Shown one piece after another: positions 1-11,882 of a DNA stretch of 64,000 nt. The notes below the pieces were generated by a model. The model saw only the letters and a list, made by a program, of their open reading frames with translations, made no database searches and was not told where the DNA came from. A program made the position numbers and the translations under genes. Where the stretch lies: assembly GCF_026745355.1 (NCBI RefSeq), contig NC_079209.1:12174313-12238312 (forward strand). The letters are read 5' to 3'. Numbering within the stretch: position 1 is the stretch's first letter; the number at the start of each line of letters is the position of its first letter. The stretch comes from Beta vulgaris subsp. vulgaris. Its lineage: Eukaryota; Streptophyta; Magnoliopsida; Caryophyllales; Amaranthaceae.

Positions 1-118
1 ACTCTTTCCAAACACTTGAATAATAATTCAAGAAAACCTTTTAAGAACAAACTCTTTCCAAACACTTGGATAATAATTCAAGAATAACCTTTTAAGAGAA
101 AACTTTTTCCAAACAACT
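1..118. repeat. Tandem near-identical ~56-bp units
   Basis: The motif ctctttccaaacacttg followed by ataataattcaag occurs at the first base, again about 50 bases later, and in a diverged third copy near 107. This is a short tandem array cut by the window edge. No coding potential is visible. Confidence 0.6.
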
Positions 119-2229
119 TGGATTAAAAATAATCCTGAAAACAATTCCTCTTCTTATCTCCCCTTCTATTTTGCTAAGTGTGCACACCCCCAAGCTAGTC
201 ATCCCATCACGGAGCTATATCAAGGGGTAACTATAATTGCCAACAAGTGGACTTTGAAACTCTAGATGTTAATCAAGCGAAATAATAATAAAATATGACT
301 TGTAAGTTATTAATAAACCTCCTTTTCTCATAAACAACTTTTTAATATTCAAAGTTCAACAAAACCAATCAACCTTTCCTTGTAAAAATAATTTAATTTT
401 CCAAAAAGGGTAACAAAATATTTATAGAAAATGATTGATAAAATCATTACTTCTTTTCACTTTCAAGAGTGAGCAATAAAATATTGTAACAATTTTAAAC
501 CAAATTTCTAAACCAATCCAACCATTAAATCAATAAACAACTTTATCACATAAAACCACATTTAAAAGATCTAGCTACATAACGTACCTTGATCTTGCAC
601 AAAAGTATACTAGTATCTCCACTTATTCTTATCTTGAGCTTTCTTAACCAACCAATAAGTAATTATTCACATGAACTTAATCATGAATTTAAACATGAAT
701 GACCTATCATGAGCATAATATTTTTGAGTAAGGAATATGAAATATTTTTCTTAACCAAAGAAAATTAGAACTTTAATAAGAAATATAAAACTAGAATAGA
801 TCTCTATTACATAAGGGAAGGGGGAGCAATGGTGTCCTCTTTTGAAATATCTATTTTACCCTCCTTCCATTTCTAAATTACAAAAGGAATGTCAATACTA
901 AATGGGGGTTCTAACAAAGCCACCGGAAAATAAATTTCAACATCACTCAAAAATCACTTATATCAGGTTACTTACAAATGACTCATAGAATTGAGAAAAT
1001 CACAAAAAATCACGAAAATCACGAAAATGATCGGGAAACTTTACAAAAACAAAATATTTTACTTACAAACTAAAACTAATATACTAGGACGTCAATACAT
1101 ACAAAACATTGACAAAATTCACTTACAAATCATTGTTCTTGAAAATCATCATCTCTATTATCTCTATTATATAAGGGAAGGGGGGAGCTATGGTGTCCCC
1201 GAATAAAGAGACTATTTTACCCCTTTTCCTTTCTAAATTACAAATTCACTTACAAACCAAAGGGAGATTCAAATAAAAATACTGAAAATAAAATTATAAC
1301 AATCACTCACAATTCAACTAAAATCATAAAATTGCATGATTTACATTATATAAATCACTCAAATGAGTAAACTTTACAATAACCAAAAAATTAACTTACA
1401 ACCAATACACTACAACGTCAATACATACTCACAAAAATTTAACTTGAAATTCAAGTGTCGACTTTCTCACAATATATGAAGTAATGTACTTAATTCAAAA
1501 ATCAACTAAAAAATTATAATATTAGAAATCATAGATAAATTTAATAAAAATTTTATTTTTTTCATAGAATTTAACTTTGAAAAGTAAAAAAAAAAGACTG
1601 GTGAGAGACTTAAGTGACAGAGACTAAACCAATTAAATTTTTTAACTAAAAACAATTATAATTTGTATGTTTAATGTTCAAATTCAGACTTTTACATAAG
1701 TCGAAAAGAATCGAATTTCTATCTTGAAAAAAATTCAAGCACACATCGCGCACAAAAAATTCTAGTAAGAAGAGATGGAAGAATGAAGTAAGAGAGTGTG
1801 GATTCTCCAAAGTTTTGTGTGGAAAAGATGGATTAAGGTATGGGGTATTTATACGAGTAGAATATGTAGTACTTAACTTCCAAAACTAAATAGTTTGTAA
1901 CCTTTACCATAAATGAAGAGATTAAACCAAGATTTGTAACCTCCATCATAAATTTGGAAGTTATATGAAAACAAAACTCCCTCCAATCACTATAGAGTCC
2001 CATAGGAAAATATGGCAAAAAAAAAAAATCGTTTTTTTGGTTTTCTGAAATTTTCTGACTAGGATTTAATACCAAAAGATTAGCAAATCCAATGTTGGCG
2101 CCATATTCAAGCCAAAATAAACAGTGAAAATACTAAAATACCCTTTGCTTAAAATATTTATTTTAGAAAATAAATATAAAATAAATATTTAATTGTTTAA
2201 ACAAATACTAAAATATATTGGGTATTACA
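119..2229. other. AT-rich, gene-free; possible retroelement LTR end at 2229
   Basis: No convincing coding region is present. A block of about 80 bases containing ataagggaag and ggtgtcc occurs at 801-883 and again at 1161-1242, so part of the region is duplicated. It ends with gggtattaca at 2229, the same kind of terminus as the Ty3 LTRs at 38835 and 60710. This could be the right part of another minus-oriented LTR whose start lies outside the window. No polypurine tract follows, so it would be a solo or 5' copy. The LTR reading is inference. Confidence 0.3.
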
Positions 2230-2253
2230 TTGATGACCATTTGTCATTCAGGA

Positions 2254-2360
2254 CATATGGTGAATTCGAAAAAATTGAGGGGTGTATGGTGAATCTTGAA
2301 AAGTTCGAGGATATATGGTGAATATAAAAAATTTGTGTGGGGATATATGGTAAAGATTTC
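2254..2360. repeat. Degenerate ~33-bp tandem repeat
   Basis: The phrase gga-tatatggtgaa/taaa followed by an A-rich spacer and gagg recurs three to four times with imperfect spacing. The region is non-coding. Confidence 0.45.
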
Positions 2361-2656
2361 ATAGGAAATAATACTTCGCGCACTTTTAATAAAATGCCAA
2401 CAGCTCAAGTCCATAAATAATAAAAACATGTTCTCTCAAATTGAAGCTCTTAATAAACAAGAATTTATAAAGACTAGCTAAATTAAGATTTTTTAGGCTA
2501 AATAAAGGGAAAATTAATTGATTTTTTTCCCAAGGTACCCCTGAGGTTTTACGAAATGTATGAGGTATCCTTCTTATTTTAGAAATGCACCTGATGTCCT
2601 TGTGCTTTAGATTCTCCTAAAATGCACAACACACCTTAATTACTAATGGCATCATA

Positions 2657-2783
2657 TTTCCATTAGGTTTATAAAACTAATTCCCCTTTCTTTGTTTTAC
2701 CCAAGCTACCTATCTCAAATTTCCATTAGGTTTATAAAACTAATTCCTCTTACTTTGTTTTACCCAAGCTACCCATTCTCTCT
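2657..2783. repeat. 63-bp tandem duplication
   Basis: Two head-to-tail copies begin with tttccattaggtttataaa at 2657 and 2720 and differ by only a few bases. The duplication lies inside the left arm of the long-inverted-repeat element. Downstream is a C-rich proline-like stretch that I do not consider coding. Confidence 0.75.
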
Positions 2784-3302
2784 TCTATTTTGGGTGACCC
2801 ACCCCCACAACACCCTTGCATCAGTCATCACTCACCACCTTCTCTTTCCTCCTCTTACCCCTCCGCACTCACCGCCCTACACCACCCACCACCTTCTCAT
2901 TCCTCCTCTATCTCCTTTGAACTAACCACTACACCATACCACCTTCTCCTTTCTCCTCTCTATTTTGGCGCCTCCCTTTACACAATCTATGTGCCCTATG
3001 TAATTTGTTCATATCTATTTTTGTATTTCCTCATTCATATTACTTCTTTGTGGTTTCACTTGTCTTCTTCTTTAATATGGAGTATTTGTTAATCTTTTAG
3101 GGTTTTTTGGTTTTTAATTCGGTTCAAGTTGTATAATTATTAAGATTGATTTATTTCTCCTTCAATTTCCTTATTTTGTGGTTTTGGTCTCCTCCTTTGG
3201 TTTCTATTAGTATATATTGTATTAAGTATTATATTGTATCCAATGTATATTGGTCAAAGATTAGTTGAGATATGTTAGGATAGCTTAGATCCTAATTATG
3301 TT

Positions 3303-3304
<2 letters not shown>

Positions 3305-3355
<51 letters not shown>
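3305..3355. repeat. (AT)n microsatellite inside the left copia LTR
   Basis: About 25 uninterrupted AT dinucleotides. The right LTR has only tatatattg at the equivalent place, so the expansion arose after the element inserted. Confidence 0.95.
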
Positions 3356-3357
<2 letters not shown>

Positions 3358-3425
3358 GAATTATATGACAAGGGAATTACTTCCTACATGATATCATCTA
3401 GGTTAGGGTTTCTTCTTTTCTCTCT

Positions 3426-4176
3426 ATGTCGTCCTCTTCTTCCTTTCTATACCTTCCGCTGCTCTCGACCACCATGCCTGACTCCAAGAAGCCCATTTAT
3501 CCTGCCCAAGCGATTAGCTACATTAAGACTTATCTTCAATGTGGTTGCTCTATAAAATGCTTGCAATGTGATAATGGTCCGGAATATGACAACTCTTCTT
3601 TCACCACCTTTTGTGCTAAGTTTGGTATGGATTTTTGCCTCTCTTGTCCTCACACCTCTCCTCAAAATGGCAAAGCATAATGAAAAATATCATTAACAAT
3701 TTCACCCGCACCTTACTTAATCATGCCTCCATCCTTCCTTCCTTCTGGCATCACCCTCAAAATCGAAACTTACTTACACAATATTCTTTCCAGCAAGACT
3801 CGACAAAATCAATCTCCTACTCAACTCTTATATCAAAAAACTCCTTCTTACTCTCGTCTTCGCCTATTTGGTTGTTTGTGTTATCCTCTATTTTCCTCCA
3901 CTACAATCAACAAACTTTGACCTCGTTCCACTCCTTGTGTTTTCTTACGATACCCTTCTAATCACCGTGGCTATAAGTGCTATGATTTCTCAAACAACAA
4001 AATTATCATTTCTCTCCATATGGTATTTGATGAATCTACCTTTCCGTTCTCTAAAATTCATACTCGTACTACTTCAACATATCATTTCTTGGATGCAAGT
4101 TTATCACAAATTGCTATCTAGCACATTCTATCCTCCCCGTCCACACCAAACACGAAGCCTAATTTCCCTAAGTTAA
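3426..4176 (+). pseudogene. Copia integrase fragment
   Basis: The + frames carry a copia-type integrase core: QCDNGPEYDNSSF holds the second catalytic Asp, and CPHTSPQNGKA is the conserved block just before the catalytic Glu. Further on are FGCLCYPLFSSTTINKL and a YPSNHRGYKCYD-like segment. The codon after QNGKA is a stop (taa), exactly where the catalytic Glu is expected. The reading then continues in other frames through 4176. It needs several frameshifts and is not functional. Confidence 0.75.
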
Positions 4177-4369
4177 TCTAGTCCACTTCACTCTCCACTC
4201 TCTTCTCCTGGTGATATCTCGCCTCCCCAGCCCATCCCAACTATGACTGCTCCCCATGCTCTGTGTTTCCCTGTTGCTAGACCCAACACAACTCCTTCTG
4301 CCTAATCTTCCCCTCCTTCCTAGCGTGCTGTTGTCTCATATTTTCCCAGCCTAGATTTCCCCTCCCTCA

Positions 4370-5690
4370 TCTTGTTGGTGTGGATTTTGATGAAACTTTT
4401 AATCCTGTGGTTAAACCAGCTACCATCCATACTGTACTCAGTCTTACTTAATCTAAAGATTGTCCCATTCATCAGATGAATGTTAATAATGCCTTCTTAC
4501 ATGGTCGTCTTCATGTGACTATCTTTATGCATCAGCCTATGGGATTATGTGACCCTGACCATCCAGACTATGTTTGCTTCCTCCAAAAATATCTCTATTG
4601 CCATAAACAAGCTCCCCGGGCTTGCTATCAACGATTTTCTAACTATGTTTCCTTTATTGGTTTCATCCACGGTCAATCTGATCACTCTCTATTTATTTAT
4701 CATCATGCTAGTGACATTACTTATGTTTTACTCTATATGGATAATATTATTCTCAATACATCTTATATAGCTCTTCGCCGGAAGGTTATGTCTCTACTTG
4801 GATCTAAATTTTCCCATGGAAGATTTGGATCTTCTCAGTTATTTCTTGGGTATCGGTGTTACCCGACACTCTAGTGGTTGTTTTTTTTGCTGGAAAAATA
4901 TGTATTTAAGATCATTGATCGCGTTGGGATGTATTCATGTAAACCTACTCACACTCCAGATGACACCAAATCCAAGTTAGGTGCTGACATGAGTGATCCC
5001 TATATGGATCCGAGTACATATCGTAGTTTTGCAGGTGCATTATAATATCTCATTTTCACTCGTCCTAACATCTCCTATGCAGTTCAGCAAATTTGTATCT
5101 ATATGCATGATCCCCGGGACGCTCATATGACCGCATTGAAAAGCATTATTCATTGTGTTCAGGGAACTTTCAACTGTGGACTCCATCTTTATAAATGTGT
5201 CTCAACCTCTCTTATCTTTTATACTAATGTTGATTTGGTTGGACGTCTTGTTACTCATTGTTCAACCTCTGTGTATCGTATTTTCCTTAGTGATAATTAG
5301 TGTCCTGGTCCTCTAACGCCAACCTACTTTATCCTGTTCCAGTGTTAGGCCGAATACAGTGGTGTTACAAATGTAGTAGTTGAAACGTGTTGGCTCCGAA
5401 ACTTATTGCTTGAACTTCATTACCAGTTTACAAAGCTACATTAGTATATTGCGACAATGTAAGTGCGATTAATCTTTCTGGTAATCCCGTGCATCATTAG
5501 AAAACAAAACGAGTTGAAATGGATATCCACTTCGTAGGCGAGAAAATTGCTCGAGATGAAGTTCGCGTTCTCCAAGTTCCCTCCTGCTACCAAATTGCTG
5601 ATATTTTCACTAAAGAGCTTCCCCTATTTTTTTTGGATGAGTTTAGAGCTAATCTTGGTGTGCGTCAACCTCCCGCTTTCATTTTCGGGG
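4370..5690 (+). pseudogene. Copia reverse transcriptase/RNase H fragment
   Basis: The segment at 4476-4874 reads as copia reverse transcriptase, with MNVNNAFLHGRL (the family's DVxNAFLHG block), YCHKQAPRACYQRF, and YMDNIILN at the active site. There the usual second Asp of the Asp-Asp pair is Asn and the preceding Val is Met. RNase H-like remnants follow at 5000-5680, including a tail similar to the usual DIFTKELP block, in broken frames. Inactive. Confidence 0.75.
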
Positions 5691-5829
5691 TGTTTTAGTA
5701 TGTATTGTATTGTATCCAATGTATACCGGTCAAAGATTAGTTGAGATATTTTAGGATAGCTTAGATCCTAATTACATTGTATATATTGTTAACCTAATGA
5801 ATGATATGGCAAAGAAATTACTTCCTACG

Positions 5830-6669
5830 ATTTCAATCTTTAATTAGGTTTCATCTTTTTTTTTCTTTGCCTTCCTTTTCTTTTTATGCCCTTTTCCTTT
5901 TGTTCTCATTTCTACTTGAAATTCATATTTTTGTTGTGCATTACAGGAATTCATTAGGTTTTAATTCATATAAATTGGATTGTTTCAAGTGAATATTTGA
6001 CACTATCTTCGAGCTTCACTCTAGTGTCTTAGCTTCCATCTCTAGTAGAACTAGGAAGGCAAAGATGAAGGATGCTTATGAACTTTCAGCTAGTTTGGTG
6101 GAATAGATTCATCATTACTAAATTAGTTCCAGTCTTGCTCTTGTTCTAATATTATGTTTTTTGTGGTAAGGTAGGTTAGGGTTTGGAAAGGGGAAGGTGT
6201 TTTGTGGCAGGGTAAATCATGTGTTGGGGAAGGGGAAGGTGTTTTTGGGCGGGATGAGTCACGGTTGGGGAAGAGGAAAGGGTAGTTTTAGGGGTTGGAG
6301 TAGTTTTAGGGGTTAAGGTGGTAAGGGATCGTTTTGGGGGGTGGGTAAGGGGGTGGTTTCGGAGGTTGGTGTGATGGGTGGGCGGGGGTGGCTGGGGTGA
6401 TGGATTTAATTAACTAAGATTAATAGGGGTTTAACTAGAATAAATAAGGATAATTAGCATTAATTTAGTTAATTATAGGTTATTTGGAATAATTAGGTTG
6501 ATTTGCCTTTGATAACTAACGAAAACTTGACGTTGTTAGTCATTAAGGGTATTTGGTGGATTTAATCTGAATCACAAGAGAATCTGGTGCATTTTTTAAA
6601 CAAGATGGGTACCTGCTGCATTTCATGAAATCTGAGGGGTATTCGGTGAATAAACCGAAAATTAATTTA
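5830..6669. other. Gene-free right arm of the long-inverted-repeat element
   Basis: A T-rich start is followed by a strongly G-rich stretch (6170-6400, runs of gggtaggg-type sequence) and then the right inverted repeat. The G-rich stretch mirrors the C-rich stretch at 2790-2960, supporting long imperfect arms. No gene is seen. Confidence 0.5.
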
Positions 6670-8019
6670 TAAAATCAAAAGCCTATGCGAGTTGGTAACC
6701 GGTTATGGAACAAGTTCCCACCATTTTGGACTAGTTTTGAAAAATTTGTACCCGATTTAGTTGGTCATTGGTTCCGAAATCTCAAAACTGGTTGAGTCTG
6801 GGTCTAGTTCTAGCTTTTTTGATCGGGTATCCGGTTTGCTCACTCTTATAATCTACCATTGGAATATTGCTTTGATTTATCAAACATGTGAAAATGTTAT
6901 AAGCTAATTTAAAAAGGTAACTTTTTGCGCTTATGCTTCTTTTTGTTTTCGTGTAATTGATACTTAGCTTAATCAATTTCAAACAGTGTAAGAGGAGACC
7001 AGTTATAAACTTACATGAAATCATTCAAGTTGGACCATTTTGGACCTAATTATTCATCATATTCATTAGTCAATATCATCTGGTCTAGTAGGTTTAACAC
7101 CCACGCGACATGCCATCACCGTGGCCAAAAAATCCTAAATGGCTTCTTAATATGTGAAACCACTTAAACTTTTGTGGGTCTATCAAGCCAAATTAGTTGT
7201 AGTGGTAGTATTTAGTTGTAGGAGCAAGCTTATACTCATGGAATTAGTTATTAGTTATAGACTAGAAGTTAGGTATAGTTGTCAAATTAGGTGTTTGAAA
7301 TAGGTATTCAGCACCCAATAACTCTTGAAATAGTAAAACTTATTGAAATTGTACTTTAAGGCAATATTTAGTAGACTAGTAGCTCTACAAGTGATACCAA
7401 GCTTGTTTGGTGTAGTTGGTTGGAGATTGACCTTGTTACCTTAATCTCACAAGATCAAATCCTTCCAATTTTCCTACTTGGTGGTAATGATCCCCTTATT
7501 TTCTCCTTAATCTAAAAGTGTTTGATCAACGAGTAACAAACTAAGAAATTGAGAGAGTTGAGTTCTAGTCGGTTTTTCCTATTAGCTATTTTCAAACACT
7601 ACTTGTTTAAGCTATAAACAATGAGGTCACTCCTTAATTTCTCTACTAATGAGTTTAGGTTTCAGTGGGGCAGGTACGGAGGATGATCCCTCCACCCTGT
7701 ACCAGCCTAAAAATCTCATTCACATTCTTCGTCCCACCCACATTGGAGGAGATATATGTTAGAATTTTATTATAATATAACAAGTGAATGATGTTGTAGC
7801 ACAAATGATTTGAATTGAGAAAGTTGAATAATCAAAATACTAATTGATTATAGATTATAAAATAGCTACATAATGTTAAATTCAAGTTGGTCTTAAAAAA
7901 CAAAAAGCAAACTAGTAACAAAATATGACCAACGATAATAACTATGATGATCAAAACACTGAAATTGAGCATCTCCACTAATATAAATTAATCAAAACCT
8001 AACTCTAATTCTGATGTTT
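6670..8019. other. Gene-free; small repeat relics
   Basis: I see no supported gene. Around 7665-7750 is a short relic with ggcaggtacggaggatgatccctccaccc, a small inverted sequence of the kind seen in hAT-like MITEs. Reading frames here are short and of ordinary composition. Confidence 0.4.
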
Positions 8020-9622
8020 CATATTTTTATATAGATTTTAGGTACAGTTAGGTTGCATTTTCGGAGTATTTTGGTGCATTATAGATCATAATTGCATACT
8101 ATTACATAATTTGCGAGATATTACTCCTTTTGTGTGTGTTTGGTATTGTTTGATGAATTTCAAGTATTGAGGACATAATTGGAGTATTATTGGACAAAAT
8201 TGAGTAAGTAGAAGCAATTAAAAGAAATCTACGTTAATAAGGATCGTTTTGGATATCTTTGAGTGTAATTTGGAGCTAAATTGGAGTTGGAACTCAATGA
8301 AAGAATTCTAGAAATTGAGCCATGGCTACTCTTTTATTCGTAACTTCTAACTCCATAATGATAATTTGATGATTCTAGCGCCATTAAAAAGTAGGTTTGA
8401 AGAGCTCTCTAATAATAGGTTTCACGACCCAATGTAAGTTATATTATAGGAAATATAGGCTTTGCAAGTTGAACCTGTTTTGCTATGATGATTTAATAGG
8501 TTTTCCTTATCTCGTAAACTAGTTTCCTATTACTAGTATTAGGAGATACAATTTTAGGTTAGAGTATTTCTAATTAGGTTAGGATATCTATCATTCATTC
8601 TTAAAAGTACGCATTCTTTTATTTTTAGATTTTCCTCTCTAGTTTTTCCCTAGTTTATTTCCTATTCTTATTTTGGAGTTTTAAGATTGTGACTTGGACC
8701 AAGATTTCAGATTCCTCTTCTATTCAACCATTGCTAGTCAAGTTTTATTTTTTTTCTCTTCTCCTTATTATATTTTAATAATTTTTTCAATTAATTTTGT
8801 TGTTTTTATTGCCATGATTAGTGAGTAGTATTTTTATCGCTAGGATTGAGTTAAACCCTAGTATGGATTGATCATGTGATCTGTCTCTAGTTCCCAGGTT
8901 GTTGAGTTATATGCTTAGGGTTTCATAGGATTGTTCCTGTTGTCAATTTTGCATCTTGATTTAGCCCACATTTTATATTATCAATGAAAGTTAGAGCTGC
9001 GATTAGGATTATTTGTTTAATTCTAAATTTTTATTGTTAATTAAGTTCATCAACGAAAGTTGAGTCTTGATGATTTCGATAATCTCATTGATTTGAATTC
9101 TCCCATGAAAAAAGGTGAGAACTAGAATTGTTAATTATTTGAAATTGGTTCTTAGTGCTTCCAATTATATCTGTAAGCCATGAAAATAGGAGACATAAAT
9201 ATTAGTTAGGCCTTTTGCTATCACGAAAGTGAGCTCTAGGTATTGAGAAATAACCGACAATTTAGTTTCAGTTTGCAACTAGTATGCTTTATTACTGAGT
9301 CATAAGGGAATGTCAATCTCGCCTAAGCTATAATTGAATAACTGGGATGTAAATTATATTTTGATCAATTCATATTAGTGGTGATGCTTAATCGATCTTA
9401 GTGTTTAATTATCATAGTATTAATCTTTGATCATCTTTTGTTATTAGTTTAGTTATTAGTCTATATATTTTTCTTGATATCTGGATTGTGTAGTTATTTC
9501 ATAGTCGAGAATCAACTAGTGTTTAATCTTGCACCTCCTTGTGTCCAACCTGTATATGCTACGACACCGTTACTTGCAATATTAAAATCTTGTTAGGTTT
9601 TTATTTTAATACTGCAAGTGAT
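8020..9622 (+). mobile_element. Ty3/gypsy (Athila/Tat-like) LTR/leader copy, + orientation
   Basis: This block matches the reverse complement of 17117-18340 piece by piece. 8020-8300 pairs with 17117-17450, and about 8490-9360 pairs with 17450-18300. Examples are gcctaagctataattgaat and tgtaagccatgaaaata. The block contains no reading frame. Its orientation is opposite to the pol remnant at 13209-17003, so it cannot simply be that element's second LTR. The LTR/leader identity is inferred from adjacency to Athila-type pol sequence. Confidence 0.6.
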
Positions 9623-9630
9623 AAAAACAT

Positions 9631-9765
9631 CAACATCTCTACTCTCCATAGGTGACTCTTCTTCTCATCTCTCAACAACACCAACATGATAACAAGTATC
9701 TCTCAAACAAGGAGCATTTGAAGCCGTGTGGAATTCAAATTCCACCTTGTCATTTGATAAGTCAA
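9631..9765 (-). pseudogene. Small duplicate of the Athila-like protease region
   Basis: Starting at catctctactctccataggtgac, this segment is about 80-85% identical, in the same orientation, to 16520-16648, which lies in the protease/linker region of the minus-strand pol remnant. It abuts the +-oriented LTR copy after a short run ending aaaac, so it marks a rearrangement junction. Confidence 0.65.
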
Positions 9766-11189
9766 TAATAGTTCATATTTTAGATGCGTTTTTAAGTCTC
9801 ATTTAGCTTATTTTAGAGCATTTAGGACTAACTCTTGATTTATTTTGGCTCTTTTTAGTTCCATGTTACTTCACGAGGTGTTTTGTTATGTTTGAGTTAA
9901 TTTTTCACGTTAATCAAACATATTCAATCGCTTGTGAGGTGTTGTAGATGGCTATAGAAGTGAAGATGGGCTGAAGCAGGTGAACACGAACATGTTCTAT
10001 GAGACACGTCCGTGTCCTTTAGCTGTAATTCAAGGAAGCATGTTTTGAGGGCGACACATCCGTGTCACCATGCTCTCCACAAATTACAATGGCTACTGAT
10101 TTCAATTTTCCAAGTGATTTTGCTGAATTTTCATATCACAATTGGCGTCTAGACGTCAAGACATATTATAACATCACCATGCACACGGTTGTGACGCAAA
10201 GAAGATGATGAAACACTACTCCGACAATTAGCTTTAAATGAGGATATATGATGATGGACTGGACTTTGTGCTTTGGAAAGATTTTTGCGGATATGTGCTT
10301 AGATAGAAAATTTAGCCATCGGCCCCACGGTAGGCGCTAAATTGTTTATGCCAAAAATTGACTAAGGGACAATGTTTGGTTGGGATATTGAAAACTAGAA
10401 TAAAACAAGAGAAATAAAGGATAGAATTCAAGTAACAAAAATAAAGAAAGGGAAGACAAGAAACGATGATACGTAAAACCCCAATGAAGATGGGTAAAGA
10501 CCACGGGTGGCTTGTGAATCTATCAATCCACTATGAAGACGATGTTAAATCCACATTTAATACATGTACATTGGATGTTTATATGATGCTCATCTTTGCT
10601 AATCTAAATTGTATAACTAAGAGAAGAGTTTAGAAAATATATTCACTTATGATGATCGTGGAGTGGGAGGTGTTCTAGTGATGATGGCCTTTGATGATGT
10701 AACTTTTATAGGTTAACTAAAGACACACATGTCTCCTACAATATAGGACATAGTGGTTGTATCCATCACTTAGTCCTCTTGTTGTTTGTAAACTACTCAA
10801 AGTAATATACATTGTGTTGACTCGTTCTACAGTAGTAGTAAGTGCTTCTTGGATTATAGGTACGAATGCAACAACTTTGTCTGGTCTATTACTCCTTCTC
10901 CTCAGCCAACTGCATCTGTCGCGTCAATCAATACAACTAAGGTCACAAATTAGTTATAAATGTCATTGATTGGCTCCTTGATTCTCTCCAACTGTTTGAC
11001 CTTGATTGGCAAATAATCCTTTATCCCGTGAGTCATTTAAAAAGTCAAGTGAGTGGAACAAGGATCCGACAAATATAGGAACAACTTTTGACTTTTTTTT
11101 TATATTGGTAACCACCTCCTAGTATTTGGGGATTTCTTCTGAGTTGGTTATGTTGCTGGCCGTCGATTGTTGACTTTCGGGCATCACAA
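9766..11189. other. Gene-free retroelement-derived sequence
   Basis: The region includes repeated cgtgtc motifs (gacacgtccgtgtcc, gacacatccgtgtcacc) near 10005-10060, of a type common in plant gypsy LTRs. A block with ggccccacggtaggcgctaaattg lies at 10320-10350. No domain is recognisable in any frame. Confidence 0.4.
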
Positions 11190-11248
11190 CGATACTCACC
11201 TTTCATCGCGACGTCACGTTCTTGCCGTCACGATGTTAATGATCCGTC

Positions 11249-11510
11249 ATGCGGACATCATTTGTCGCTTGTCCAGACATCACTCACCTGTCATTCGACC
11301 ATCATCCAGACGTCATTCATCCGTTGTCCAGACATCACTTGTTCGTCATCCATACGTCAGCGTCACCCGCCTGTCTTCCAGACGTCATTCGTCCGTCGTC
11401 CTCATCCGTCGTCCAGACGTTACTCACCTGGCATCCAGATGTCATTCATCTGTTGTCCAGACGAACTTAACCGTCATCCAGATGGAATCAATTATCGTCC
11501 AATATAACTC
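11249..11510. repeat. Degenerate 22-bp minisatellite
   Basis: The unit resembles ccagacgtcattcatccgttgt. Nine diverged copies start with ccaga/ccata between about 11270 and 11490. The array makes long open frames in several phases because the unit lacks stops, which explains the His/Arg/Ser-rich reading frames here. I do not annotate them as genes. Confidence 0.8.
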
Positions 11511-11882
11511 AACTGTCACACCACACGAAATCAATTGTCGTACAGACGGAATCAACTATCATCCTGACGTCACTGTACAAGGATAGTGAAGACCACGACT
11601 AAACTGTGTTAGTTACTGCTGCATTATTGTGTTATTCGTCCTTCACCCATAGATCTTGGCGAATGAAAATGCTCATTGTTGTACGGTCTAAGTCCATGGA
11701 TTTCTGGTAGGTCGAAATTCTCCACCAAAAAGCAGAACAAGGGTGCCTATAAGAAAGTCAAGGGGCGAAAAAAATGCTAGCTAAGTCAACATAAGGAAAA
11801 TATTTTTTAATTGTGTGTGTTTTCTCCTTTTTTTTTTCTTTGTTGTTGTTGTTATTGTTGTTTGTTTGTTTGTTCTAGATAA
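11511..11882. other. Gene-free, with a T/G-rich simple repeat
   Basis: Contains (ttg)n and (tttg)n simple sequence at about 11838-11875, immediately left of the CACTA element. No gene seen. Confidence 0.5.

Larger units (their letters stand above)
3204..5829 (+). mobile_element. Decayed, internally deleted Ty1/copia retrotransposon
   Basis: Two direct repeats flank the body: a left LTR at about 3204-3388 and a right LTR at about 5691-5828. They share stretches such as ggtcaaagattagttgagat and ttaggatagcttagatcc. A degenerate primer-binding site (gatatcatctaggtt) follows the left LTR, and a G-run (cgggg) precedes the right one. The interior starts with a gag-like leader coding a Ser-rich start and then jumps directly to integrase, so most of gag, protease and the integrase N-terminus are deleted. 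The total of about 2.6 kb is roughly half a full copia element. LTR ends are approximate. Confidence 0.75.
2510..6669. mobile_element. Putative MULE-like element with long terminal inverted repeats, split by a copia insertion
   Basis: The sequence from about 2510 (aaattaatt, then tacccctgagg and a gaaatg-rich stretch) is matched in inverted orientation by the sequence ending near 6669. The similarity covers at least 150 bases and tapers inward. Long imperfect inverted repeats are typical of Mutator-like elements and some foldback elements. A decayed Ty1/copia element (3204-5829) occupies the interior. No transposase is left, and I could not fix a 9-bp target duplication because the flanks are both AT-rich. 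The inverted repeat is seen directly; the superfamily is inference. Confidence 0.4.

Noticed and set aside
2692..3092. Pro/Ser/His-rich open frames
   Set aside because: Simple C/T-rich composition within the arm of an inverted-repeat element; no domain and no matching frame on the mirrored arm.
11249..11510. CRISPR-like regular repeats
   Set aside because: Units are diverged, adjacent without unique spacers, and the genome is a plant.
11167..11586. 139-codon His/Arg/Ser-rich open frame
   Set aside because: It is produced by the stop-free 22-bp minisatellite, and two other phases are open as well.
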